Below, piece after piece: positions 24,062 to 30,968 of a stretch of DNA of 34,503 bases. The notes under the pieces are model-generated. The model was not told where the DNA came from, did no database searches, and saw nothing but the letters and a program-made list of their open reading frames with translations. Position numbers and translations under genes: made by a program. This stretch comes from Phycisphaerales bacterium UBA1926 (GTDB taxonomy: Bacteria; Planctomycetota; Phycisphaerae; Phycisphaerales; UBA1924). The stretch lies in assembly GCA_002337215.1 (NCBI GenBank), contig DDFO01000046.1:77855-112357 (forward strand), read 5' to 3'. Position 1 is the stretch's first letter. Each line of letters starts with the position of its first letter.

Positions 24062-24724
24062 TTACTTGCGGCGACGGGTCGTCATGCCGGCGAGGCCGAG
24101 ACCGGCGATCGCGAGGACGCCCGGCGTCGGGATCAGGAGGCCATCGGCTTCGGTCGAGACGCCGTCGAAACTGCCGGCGTCGAAGCCGCCGAAGTTCTGG
24201 AGCAGCAGGCTCACCGCACCGTCGAAGACCTGGCTTGTGAGGCTCGCGATGCTGAACGACCCGTTGACGCCGTTGAACTCGCCGTCGGCGTTGCCGTTAT
24301 CGCTGAAGGTGAAGTCCGACGAGGTCCCGCTGAAGAACATGAACCCGAAGGGGTTGATGATGTCCCATGAGCCGGCGATCGATGCGGTCAGGGTGTCCCC
24401 GTCCGAATCGGTGATCGTGATGAAACCCACGCCGTCGGCGGAGCTCGCGGTCACGTTCGAGATATCGAGTTCCAGCGAAACATCGGAACTGCCGAGGCCG
24501 AAGAAGCCCGTGTCGTACTGGGCGGTGCCCTTGCTGCCGGTCAGCAGGCTGACATCGCCACCCGACGCGAAGTCCGCGTCGTTGGCAGCAGCAGCGGTGA
24601 AGAGCCCGGTGTCGTCGCTGTACGAACCATTGAGGTCGGTGAAGCTGAAAGACGCGACAATGTCGGCGGCGGCGAAGCTGCCGCTCGCGGCGAGCACAGT
24701 CATGAGTGCGGTGCGGTTGATCAT
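24062..24724 (-). CDS. Secreted protein with PEP-CTERM-like sorting signal
   Basis: A 220-residue exported protein of unknown function. A signal peptide (M-I-N-R-T-A-L-M-T-V-L-A-A-S-G-S-F-A-A-A) is followed by an acidic, Gly/Ser/Asp/Phe-rich beta-type region without cysteine. The C-terminus reads I-P-T-P-G-V-L-A-I-A-G-L-G-L-A-G-M-T-T-R-R-R-K: a proline-containing motif, a short hydrophobic helix and a basic end, as in PEP-CTERM exosortase substrates but with P-T-P for P-E-P. GAGGA about 14 bases before the ATG supports the start. Strong composition bias and a strong terminator suggest an abundant surface or matrix protein. No exosortase gene is in the window. Confidence 0.75.
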   Translation of the reverse strand: MINRTALMTVLAASGSFAAADIVASFSFTDLNGSYSDDTGLFTAAAANDADFASGGDVSLLTGSKGTAQYDTGFFGLGSSDVSLELDISNVTASSADGVGFITITDSDGDTLTASIAGSWDIINPFGFMFFSGTSSDFTFSDNGNADGEFNGVNGSFSIASLTSQVFDGAVSLLLQNFGGFDAGSFDGVSTEADGLLIPTPGVLAIAGLGLAGMTTRRRK

Positions 24725-25145
24725 CGTTTCTCGTTCCTCTCTCGTGCCGACGGTCGCTCGGCGTTCTCGCCGGCGCTCTGGGCCGGCCGGATCTCTCATT
24801 GACGAACTGCGTGGTCGAAGGTCTGTTCTCGGACCTACTTCTGATGACGACGCGGGCGAACGGCTGATGTACGCAGCCGATCACTCGACAACGTGCCCCA
24901 TCGGCCGTCAGATGCCAGTGAATCACCCGGAATTGGCGTGAATCGGTGATGTTTTTGTGCCGTTGCCCGCGCAGAATCCCACCAATGGCATGAACGAAGC
25001 GCCATCCGTCACGCCTGCGGCGAAACAGCGGGCTGGTCAACGGCGACAAGCTGCGCAGAGATACCACTGATTCCGGTAGAAACCCGGATTCTCGCGGGAG
25101 TCGACGATCTCGGTGATTCGCGGGCGGACGCCTCGGAGAGCCGGA
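24725..25145. other. Intergenic region between nuoI-like and PEP-CTERM-like genes
   Basis: 421 bases with no supported gene; both flanking genes are on the minus strand. A CGGCG-TTCT-CGCCG hairpin (24759-24772) lies in the presumed leader of the PEP-CTERM-like gene. ATCACC (24922-24927) and GGTGAT (24945-24950) pair and are followed by TTTTT on the plus strand, but no plus-strand gene precedes them. Open frames here have no family features. Promoter elements for 24062-24724 should lie here, but I could not place them. Confidence 0.5.
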
Positions 25146-25691
25146 TTACATCGGCTTCTTGCCGACGGTCACGTCGTAGACGTGCAGTAGCTTGTTCTTG
25201 TCGAAGATCATCTCAGGGCGGGTCAGGCCCACGATGTCGTACTCGGTGGTCATCTCGATCGCGTCCACCGGGCACGCCTCCTCGCACATCCCGCAGAAGA
25301 TGCAGCGGAGCTCGTCGATCTCGAACTTGACGGGGTACTTCTCGCGGTCGTCCCACGGGCTCTCGCCCGCTTCGATGTGGATGCAGTTGGCGGGGCAGAG
25401 CGTGGGGCACATCATGCAGGCCACGCAGCGGACGCGCCCGTCCTCGTCGCGGTTCAGGCGGTGCACACCCCGGAAATTCCCGGCGTTCTGCCCGCCCTCG
25501 GTCACCGGCATGTGCTCACGCCGCTGCTCGGGGTACTGCATCGTCCGGCTCGTCTTGCCCTGCCCGAAGGAGGTAAAGAAGTGCCGCATCGTGGTCCCGA
25601 ACCCTTTGATGACTTCCGGGAGATACAGGCTCTCCATGCGGTTCATCGGGGTGCGCTCGATCTGGATGATGTCCTCGTCGCGGATCGCCAT
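25146..25691 (-). CDS. nuoI: NADH-quinone oxidoreductase subunit I-like ferredoxin protein
   Basis: A 181-residue protein with two 4Fe-4S ferredoxin motifs: C-V-A-C-M-M-C-P-T-L-C-P (C89, C92, C95, C99) and C-I-F-C-G-M-C-E-E-A-C-P (C130, C133, C136, C140). In complex I, NuoI carries the N6a/N6b clusters at the membrane-facing end of the peripheral arm. The N-terminal segment (about 20-45, Y-L-P-E-V-I-K-G-F-G-T-T-M-R-H-F-F) and C-terminal E-M-T-T-E-Y-D-I match NuoI rather than a generic ferredoxin. The ATG at 25691 has no Shine-Dalgarno site but is where homology starts. No other nuo gene is adjacent, so the gene is isolated here; formate hydrogenlyase-type or other NuoI-like roles remain possible. 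Confidence 0.85.
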   Translation of the reverse strand: MAIRDEDIIQIERTPMNRMESLYLPEVIKGFGTTMRHFFTSFGQGKTSRTMQYPEQRREHMPVTEGGQNAGNFRGVHRLNRDEDGRVRCVACMMCPTLCPANCIHIEAGESPWDDREKYPVKFEIDELRCIFCGMCEEACPVDAIEMTTEYDIVGLTRPEMIFDKNKLLHVYDVTVGKKPM

Positions 25692-25791
25692 GGGGAGACT
25701 ATAGACCTCGGTCGGTGTGGTTCGGCGGGCCGATTCCGGCGCAGCCGCGCAGGGAGCCTCAACCGTTCGCTCCGTGCGGTAGAATCGAGGC

Positions 25792-26592
25792 ATGAGCCCC
25801 GTCGGAGGCGGCAAGCCTCTCTTTGATCTCATTTCCGCAGGCCGACGCCCGAGCGACGGCAAGCAGTCGTCGCCCCGGCGTCCCGCGCGGAACGACCGCG
25901 ACATGGGCACCCGCGAAATCACCGTCCCGATGGTCTGGATCTACGCGGGCGCGGCCCTGCTGCTCTTGCTGATCGTCGGGGGGTACGGCATCGGGTACCG
26001 GCTCGGAATCGGGTCCGCAAGGGCGTCCGAGCGACGCGAGGCGGTCCGCGACGCCGAGGGCGTGTTCGTCGATGACCCGCTCCGGCAGAATGGCGAGCGG
26101 GAAACCGGATCGCCGCAAGCGGGCCGGACGGGAGCACCCGGATCCGGTCAACGGACCCGCGAGGGGACGACCTCGGGGTCCGGATCGGATCTCGACTCGG
26201 CATCCGGTGGTTCGAGATCCGGCCTCGTGGGGGTGCTGCGGGCCGACGGACGAACGACACCGGACCCGCGCCGCGAGGGCGTGAACTACCTGGAACTGGT
26301 GACCCTGCCCCGGGAGCAGGCGATCGAGGCGGTCCGATATCTCTCCGAAAATGGGGAGGAGGCGATCGCCGTCCCCGCCTCGGAACTTGATCCGCGCCGT
26401 CGGCGGTCGAATACTTCCGACTCGTTCCGCGTCATCGCATTGGGGCTGGCCGTGCCGGGCGACCGGTACAGTTCCTCGGCCAACGCGAGGAAGCAGTTCG
26501 AGGATCGTCTCCGCCGGCTGGGCAAGGCCTGGACCGACGGTGGCGGGGTGAGTGATTTTTCCGATCCGCTCTGGCGCCGATTCGGTGGCTAA
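25792..26592 (+). CDS. Single-pass membrane protein with SPOR-like C-terminal domain
   Basis: A 266-residue protein. A basic cytoplasmic N-terminus (about 1-45) precedes one membrane helix (about 48-69, W-I-Y-A-G-A-A-L-L-L-L-L-I-V-G-G-Y). A Gly/Ser/Thr/Arg low-complexity linker (about 95-140) leads to a C-terminal domain of about 115 residues with Y-L-E-L-V-T-L-P-R-E-Q-A-I-E-A-V-R-Y-L, F-R-V-I-A-L-G-L and A-R-K-Q-F-E-D-R-L-R-R-L-G-K-A-W. That strand-helix-strand-helix pattern resembles a SPOR peptidoglycan-binding domain, but the match is loose and from memory. The gene diverges from nuoI with 100 bases between starts. Confidence 0.65.
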   Translation: MSPVGGGKPLFDLISAGRRPSDGKQSSPRRPARNDRDMGTREITVPMVWIYAGAALLLLLIVGGYGIGYRLGIGSARASERREAVRDAEGVFVDDPLRQNGERETGSPQAGRTGAPGSGQRTREGTTSGSGSDLDSASGGSRSGLVGVLRADGRTTPDPRREGVNYLELVTLPREQAIEAVRYLSENGEEAIAVPASELDPRRRRSNTSDSFRVIALGLAVPGDRYSSSANARKQFEDRLRRLGKAWTDGGGVSDFSDPLWRRFGG

Positions 26593-26612
26593 GAGTTGAT
26601 CACGACGAACGT

Positions 26613-26657
26613 TGCCGCTTCGGCGGCACCCGGCCCGGACGCTGCGATTCGCCGCAG
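26613..26657 (+). promoter_or_regulatory. Two hairpins in the leader of the small basic protein gene
   Basis: TGCCGC-TTCG-GCGGCA (26613-26628) is a perfect 6-bp stem closed by a UUCG tetraloop. CTGCG (26642-26646) pairs with CGCAG (26653-26657). Both lie between the stop at 26592 and the start at 26684. They could end the upstream transcript or stabilise the 5' end of the small-protein mRNA. Confidence 0.45.
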
Positions 26658-26683
26658 GGCCTTAGATGATTGGAGTCCGCGAT

Positions 26684-26842
26684 ATGAGCCGTGATCCCTC
26701 GCTGAAGACCTCGGGCAACCTCGAAGGCAAGCGGAACGTGATGACCCGCGCCGAGCGCATCCAGGCCCTCAAGGCCGACAAGAAGTTCAATCCCAAGAAG
26801 GACTCGGCCCTCGGTCTGCGCAAGACCAAGGTCAGCGAGTAA
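26684..26842 (+). CDS. Small basic protein, 52 residues (PVC-group family)
   Basis: A 52-residue protein starting M-S-R-D-P-S-L-K and containing K-R-N-V-M-T-R-A-E-R-I-Q-A-L-K, then G-L-R-K-T-K near the end. Lys and Arg make it strongly basic; there is no cysteine and no membrane segment. The pattern S-L-(K/R)...K-R-N-V-(L/M)-x-R-x-E-R-I-x-x-L followed by G-L-x-K-x-K matches, from memory, a family of small basic proteins seen in planctomycetes, verrucomicrobia and chlamydiae (I believe TIGR04137), of unknown function; a ribosome or nucleic-acid role is often suspected. GGAG lies 8 bases before the ATG, and a strong terminator follows the stop, so it is probably its own small transcript. Confidence 0.85.
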   Translation: MSRDPSLKTSGNLEGKRNVMTRAERIQALKADKKFNPKKDSALGLRKTKVSE

Positions 26843-26893
26843 CCCGCTCGGTCCGGCTTCCCCGGCCGGGCACGCAGCGAGACCAACTCTATG

Positions 26894-26923
26894 AGCCCGG
26901 CGGATGATCGCCGGGCTTTCTTG
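26894..26923 (+). terminator. Rho-independent terminator after the small basic protein
   Basis: AGCCCGGCG (26894-26902) and CGCCGGGCT (26909-26917) form a perfect 9-bp stem with loop GATGAT, followed by TTCTTGTG. It lies 51 bases after the small-protein stop and before the aminotransferase start at 27003. Confidence 0.8.
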
Positions 26924-27002
26924 TGCGCGCTCGGCGTGTCCGGCCGTGTCGCGGGCGGGGTGTCGTGTCACAAGCCGGTCGATCCGCGGCGTAGGCTTGC
27001 GC

Positions 27003-28205
27003 ATGAACACGACCCAGCTGCTTTCTGACCGGGCGAACGCGATGGACTCGTCGGGCATCCGCCGGGTCTTTGAGCTCGGCGCGACACTCAAAGACCCGGT
27101 GAACCTGAGCATCGGACAGCCCGACTTTCCGGTGCCCGACCCGCTCAAGAACGCCGCGATCGAGGCGATCGCGACCGACCTGAACGGCTACTCGTTGAAC
27201 CAGGGATTGCCGTCGCTGGTGCTGCGCACCACCAAGCATCTCGAAGACGATGTCGGCTGGCTGTGCGGCCCGCCCGGCGACCCCACGAACCCGACGGTCC
27301 TGATCACCGCGGGCACCAGCGGGGCGCTGGTGCTCTCGTTCCTGAGCGTGCTCGGCGCGGGCGACGAGATCATCATCCCGGATCCGTACTTCGTGAGCTA
27401 CCCCGAGCTGGCGACGATGTGCGGGGCGAAGGCCGTCCGCTGCGGTTGCTACCCCGATTTCAAGATGACCGCGGAGCGCGTCGCGCCGCTCATCACCGAG
27501 CGCACGAAAGCGGTCCTGTTCTGCTCGCCCAGCAACCCGGCGGGCGTCGCGCTCACCGAGCAGGAATGCGCGGACCTGCTCGAACTGTGCCGGTCGAAGG
27601 GCGTGCTGCTGATCGCCGACGAGATCTACGACGAGTTCGCGTTCGCCGACGCGCGCACGCAGGCGGCCGCCGGTGATGCCGGTTCTGGAGCTGGCGATCT
27701 CCGCTGCCCAAGCCCCGCCCGGCTGCCGGGTTCGGAAGAGACCGTGCTGCTCATCCGCGGGTTCGGCAAAACGTACGGCTGCACGGGATGGCGGCTCGGC
27801 TACTGCGCGGGCCCCCCGGCGATCGTGGGCGCGATGATCAAGATGCAGCAGTACACGTTCGTGTGCGCGCCGACACCCCTCCAGGCCGGCGTGCTCGCGG
27901 CGTTCGACACCGATATGGGCCCCACGGTGCAGGCCTACGCGAAGCGGCGCGATATGGTGATGGAGACGCTGGGGGCCGTGACGGAGATCGCCCGCCCCGA
28001 CGGCGCGTTCTACGCGTTCGTGAAGGTCCCCGAGCACCTGGGCATGACGGGCACCCAGTTCTTCGAGCGTTGCGTCGAGGAGAATGTGCTCGTGATCCCG
28101 GGGGGGGTGTTCAGCGATCGCGACACGCACATCAGACTGAGCTTCGCGACCGAACCCGAGCGGCTGGCGGAAGGGCTTGAAAAGATCGCCGCCCTGATGA
28201 GGTAA
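27003..28205 (+). CDS. Class I/II (aspartate-type) aminotransferase
   Basis: A 400-residue PLP aminotransferase of fold type I. Family features are N-L-S-I-G-Q-P-D-F (about 37-45), the Y-S-L-N-Q-G-L-P-S-L segment, T-A-G-T-S-G-A-L near 102-109, P-S-N-P-A-G (about 177-182), A-D-E-I-Y-D-E-F (about 207-214), the PLP lysine in G-F-G-K-T-Y-G-C-T-G-W-R-L-G-Y, and the substrate arginine in H-I-R-L-S-F-A near the C-terminus. A Gly/Ala/Ser/Pro-rich insertion (about 218-240, after F-A-D-A) lengthens the loop before the PLP lysine. The ATG at 27003 is where homology begins. It could be aspartate, aromatic or alanine aminotransferase; substrate is not readable here. It stands alone after a terminator and converges on the outer-membrane-like gene. 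Confidence 0.9.
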   Translation: MNTTQLLSDRANAMDSSGIRRVFELGATLKDPVNLSIGQPDFPVPDPLKNAAIEAIATDLNGYSLNQGLPSLVLRTTKHLEDDVGWLCGPPGDPTNPTVLITAGTSGALVLSFLSVLGAGDEIIIPDPYFVSYPELATMCGAKAVRCGCYPDFKMTAERVAPLITERTKAVLFCSPSNPAGVALTEQECADLLELCRSKGVLLIADEIYDEFAFADARTQAAAGDAGSGAGDLRCPSPARLPGSEETVLLIRGFGKTYGCTGWRLGYCAGPPAIVGAMIKMQQYTFVCAPTPLQAGVLAAFDTDMGPTVQAYAKRRDMVMETLGAVTEIARPDGAFYAFVKVPEHLGMTGTQFFERCVEENVLVIPGGVFSDRDTHIRLSFATEPERLAEGLEKIAALMR

Positions 28206-28216
28206 CGGTTGATCGC

Positions 28217-29203
28217 TCAGAACCGGATCGTCAGCTTCGCGAACACGCCCTCGCGGTCGAGGCTGGTGCGCAGGTCATCGACGACCATGTCGGACTCGAA
28301 GATCTCGTAGCCCGCGGTGAGCCCGACTGTCCGGGAGAGCCTGAACTCCGCGTTGAACGAGAGATCGAGCACGCCGGCGCTCTGTTCGATCGACTGCGTC
28401 GCCGCGGTGGTCGAGAAGACCATCCCGTCGGTCGGCTGCCAACGCACCCCCGTGCCGATCATGGGGACCGCGACCAACCCGCGGGCCTGGTTGAGCGCCA
28501 GGCTCGCGCTGTCGAGCCTGGAGATATCGGCGCGGACGGCTTGCACACCCGAGAGCACGAGCCACTGGATCGACGCGTTCCGCGCCATCGGGGTCCACTC
28601 GAGGTCGAGGTTGAACCGCTCGAACCGCTCGCCGGGCGATTCGATGTAGGGCGAGGCGATCTCGTCGGGCGCGGCCGGGGTGCCGAACCCGCCGTCGATC
28701 AGCGCGGTGTCGCGACCGAACTCGACACGGAACGGCGAGGTCGTTTCCGTCGTCGTGAGCCGAGGGTCGTGAGCCATCGCGCGGAACGGCGAGACGTGCT
28801 CGAGATAATCGCTGAGCCGATCCCCCCACCGATCCGGCGTGCGTTCGAAGGTCGCAGCGTCGATCGGGTCCCAGACGATCACGGGCGCGGGCGCCGGGTC
28901 CTCCTCGCCCAGAGGTTCAAGGGGCGACGGCATCGGGATGCGGTCCGGGTTGTCGTCGGTCGCTGCCGGCTCGGGCAGATAGATCCGGAGATCGGTGTCG
29001 AGATCGCGCACCGATCGGAACGCGCCGACCGGGGTGCTGTCATTCGTGGTCCGCGATTCGATATGCCCGGTCTTGTCGTCGTCCGCCTGACCGTGACACG
29101 TGATCCCGGCGAGGAAAACTCCCGCGATCAAAGACCCGCGGGAGAGCCCCCCGGTCGACAGCGCGAGCGCACGAGACATTTGTTGTGGGCCGAGGCGGCT
29201 CAT
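28217..29203 (-). CDS. Putative outer-membrane beta-barrel protein
   Basis: A 328-residue exported protein. Two methionines are possible starts: 29203 (used) and 29179; neither has a convincing Shine-Dalgarno site. The signal region S-R-G-S-L-I-A-G-V-F-L-A-G-I-T-C-H-G-Q-A ends with A-D. A long Pro/Asp/Glu-rich stretch follows (about 45-115, D-P-A-P-A-P). The last about 150 residues alternate polar and hydrophobic residues (L-D-L-S-F-N-A-E-F-R-L, V-G-L-T-A-G-Y-E-I-F), and the final residues V-F-A-K-L-T-I-R-F have the terminal aromatic typical of outer-membrane barrels. No specific family is recognised. It diverges from the hydrolase gene across a region with tandem repeats. Confidence 0.6.
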   Translation of the reverse strand: MSRLGPQQMSRALALSTGGLSRGSLIAGVFLAGITCHGQADDDKTGHIESRTTNDSTPVGAFRSVRDLDTDLRIYLPEPAATDDNPDRIPMPSPLEPLGEEDPAPAPVIVWDPIDAATFERTPDRWGDRLSDYLEHVSPFRAMAHDPRLTTTETTSPFRVEFGRDTALIDGGFGTPAAPDEIASPYIESPGERFERFNLDLEWTPMARNASIQWLVLSGVQAVRADISRLDSASLALNQARGLVAVPMIGTGVRWQPTDGMVFSTTAATQSIEQSAGVLDLSFNAEFRLSRTVGLTAGYEIFESDMVVDDLRTSLDREGVFAKLTIRF

Positions 29204-29296
29204 CTCAGATGTATTCTTCGGTGTTTGGCTCCGTGGTTCCACGGAAATCTCAACAGAGATGCGAGTTGTCTCGGGTGCCAAGGACGCGACGAGATG

Positions 29297-29334
29297 GTGC
29301 CGAGGCCGTGCCAAAGCCGTGCCAAGGCCTTGGC
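29297..29334. repeat. Three 11-bp tandem repeats ending in a 14-bp palindrome
   Basis: GTGCCGAGGCC (29297-29307), GTGCCAAAGCC (29308-29318) and GTGCCAAGGCC (29319-29329) follow each other without spacing; the last runs into the perfect palindrome GCCAAGGCCTTGGC (29321-29334). They lie in the divergent region between starts at 29203 and 29380. The period matches about one helical turn, so a regulator could bind all copies on one face. Function is inference. Confidence 0.7.
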
Positions 29335-29342
29335 AGATCGGC

Positions 29343-29361
29343 CGGGCGGGTTGCCCGCCCG
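29343..29361 (+). promoter_or_regulatory. Perfect GC hairpin before the hydrolase start
   Basis: CGGGCGGG (29343-29350) and CCCGCCCG (29354-29361) pair around TTG. The hairpin ends 18 bases before the ATG at 29380, so it may limit ribosome access or form part of a leader. Confidence 0.45.
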
Positions 29362-29379
29362 ACCGAGTAGACTCGGGGC

Positions 29380-30246
29380 ATGAACGGATACAACACAGCG
29401 GGCGGGCGTGGGATTTGGGCGTTTGTGATGGCGTTGGGGCTGGTCGTGATCGGCCTGCCGAGCATGCTGGGCATGCTGGGAATGGGGGCGACCCACCCGG
29501 ACGCCGAGCCGGCAGCACCGGAGCGTCCGGCCGGGTACCTGTTCCGCACGCTCGAGCACAACGGGGCGTCGTACCCCTATTCGGTGTATGTGCCGAGGGA
29601 TCTCGAACGGGCCGCCGAGGCGGACGGTCGCGGCGTGCGGGGGCTGATCTTCCTCCACGGCTACGGCGAGTGCGGCACCGACGGCAGCAAGCCGCTCGCG
29701 GTGGGGCTGCCCCCCGCCATGATGCTCGAGCCCGGCCGCTGGCCCTTCGTCGTGGTTATCCCCCAGAAGCCCAGGGGCGACGCGGAGTGGGAGGATTTCG
29801 ACGACGCGGTGCTCGCGATGCTCGACGCAGCGATCGCCGAGTTCGGTATCGACCCGGGCCGGGTCGCGATCACCGGGCTGAGCCAGGGCGGGCACGGGGC
29901 GATCCAGTTCGCGTCGATGCACGGCGACCGGTTCCGCGCGGCCGCGCCGGTCTGCGGGTATGTCCAGCGGTTCTGGGAAGACGGCAAGCGGAACAGCCGA
30001 CCCAAGCCCGAATGGGCGGCCCGCTCAGCCTTTGCCGAGTCGTTCGAGGGCACCCCGGTCTGGCTGCTGCACGGCGGGAAGGACAATGTTGTCCCCCCCG
30101 CCGAATCGGAATGGCTGCACGAGGCGCTCCAGGACGCGGGGATGACGAGCAAGCTGACGGTCTTCCCGAACGACAACCACAACTCCTGGGACAGCGCATA
30201 CCGGCAGAGCGGGCTGTGGGAGTGGCTCGTCGATCAGACTCGTTGA
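29380..30246 (+). CDS. Secreted alpha/beta hydrolase (phospholipase/carboxylesterase type)
   Basis: A 288-residue hydrolase with an N-terminal hydrophobic segment (about 12-36, I-W-A-F-V-M-A-L-G-L-V-V-I-G-L-P) acting as signal or anchor. The catalytic domain starts about residue 52. It shows oxyanion-region F-L-H-G-Y-G-E (about 91-97), the nucleophile motif G-L-S-Q-G-G, the acid in H-G-G-K-D-N-V-V-P and the histidine in N-D-N-H-N-S-W-D, so the Ser-Asp-His triad is complete. This arrangement matches predicted peptidase/phospholipase proteins of the carboxylesterase type that planctomycetes secrete. The substrate is unknown. It diverges from the outer-membrane-like gene, and a PEP-CTERM-like gene follows 111 bases later on the same strand. 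Confidence 0.8.
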   Translation: MNGYNTAGGRGIWAFVMALGLVVIGLPSMLGMLGMGATHPDAEPAAPERPAGYLFRTLEHNGASYPYSVYVPRDLERAAEADGRGVRGLIFLHGYGECGTDGSKPLAVGLPPAMMLEPGRWPFVVVIPQKPRGDAEWEDFDDAVLAMLDAAIAEFGIDPGRVAITGLSQGGHGAIQFASMHGDRFRAAAPVCGYVQRFWEDGKRNSRPKPEWAARSAFAESFEGTPVWLLHGGKDNVVPPAESEWLHEALQDAGMTSKLTVFPNDNHNSWDSAYRQSGLWEWLVDQTR

Positions 30247-30357
30247 CAGAGCCCGGCCTTTGTCGAGAAATCTGGCCGATCGCTGGGCGTGCTCGGGAAT
30301 CTGTGGCACGGTTCTCAATGGCCCGCGTGGCATCGCGGTGCTGTAGGGGAACCGATC

Positions 30358-30966
30358 ATGAAGTCCGTGATCCTTGCGATCGTTCTGTCCGGGGCGGTGT
30401 CTTCGGGTGCTGCGGCACCTTCGAATGCGCTGCTGAACGGCTCGTTCGAGTCATCCGCGATGGATGCTCCGACGCGTGTCGATATCGCGCTGCTGACCGA
30501 CTGGGAGACCGAGGGTGGGTACATGATGCTTGAACGCGGCGTGAACGGCGATTCCAATGTCGCGGCCCACACCGGCGAGCAGTTCGTCAGCATGGGGCAC
30601 TCGGGCGCGATGGGCGACAGGCTCTGGCAGTCGTTCACGACGGGCGCCGGCGGCGTCTACGAGGTCTCGTTCGCGACCCGCTCGATCCAGGGAAGCGTGA
30701 CGCAGGCACTTTTCGTGTCCATCACCGACGACGCGACGGACGGTGAACTCGCCTCGGCCGTGGTCATGGAGATGCCCTTTGAGGACGGCTGGACCGAGCA
30801 CGCGTTCTCGTTCACCGCGGTGTCGAATTCGACGACGATCCGCTTCCTGCACGCGACGGGCAGCCACCAGGCGAACGTCGCGCTCGACTCGGTCGTGGTG
30901 CTGATCCCCGCCCCGCCGGTGCTCGCGTTGCTCGGCCTCGGGCTCGTCTGCACTCGCAGGCGATGA
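30358..30966 (+). CDS. Secreted protein with PEP-CTERM-like C-terminus
   Basis: A 202-residue exported protein. The signal peptide is M-K-S-V-I-L-A-I-V-L-S-G-A-V-S-S-G-A-A-A, followed by N-A-L-L-N-G-S-F-E-S, the opening of DUF642/carbohydrate-binding-like jelly-roll domains. The middle keeps this beta-sandwich pattern (G-E-Q-F-V-S-M-G, L-W-Q-S-F-T-T-G-A-G-G-V-Y-E-V-S-F, L-D-S-V-V-V). The C-terminus I-P-A-P-P-V-L-A-L-L-G-L-G-L-V-C-T-R-R-R is a PEP-CTERM-like signal with P-A-P-P instead of P-E-P. AGGGGA 7 bases before the ATG at 30358 fixes the start. It converges on the class IV aminotransferase with only 2 bases between the stops. Confidence 0.78.
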   Translation: MKSVILAIVLSGAVSSGAAAPSNALLNGSFESSAMDAPTRVDIALLTDWETEGGYMMLERGVNGDSNVAAHTGEQFVSMGHSGAMGDRLWQSFTTGAGGVYEVSFATRSIQGSVTQALFVSITDDATDGELASAVVMEMPFEDGWTEHAFSFTAVSNSTTIRFLHATGSHQANVALDSVVVLIPAPPVLALLGLGLVCTRRR

Positions 30967-30968
30967 TC

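Noticed and set aside
24922..24956. Plus-strand terminator-like hairpin followed by TTTTT
   Set aside because: No plus-strand gene ends nearby; the stem is only 6 bp with a long loop.
24297..25067. Minus-strand frame upstream of the PEP-CTERM-like gene
   Set aside because: It overlaps the real gene in another frame and its N-terminal part has no family features.
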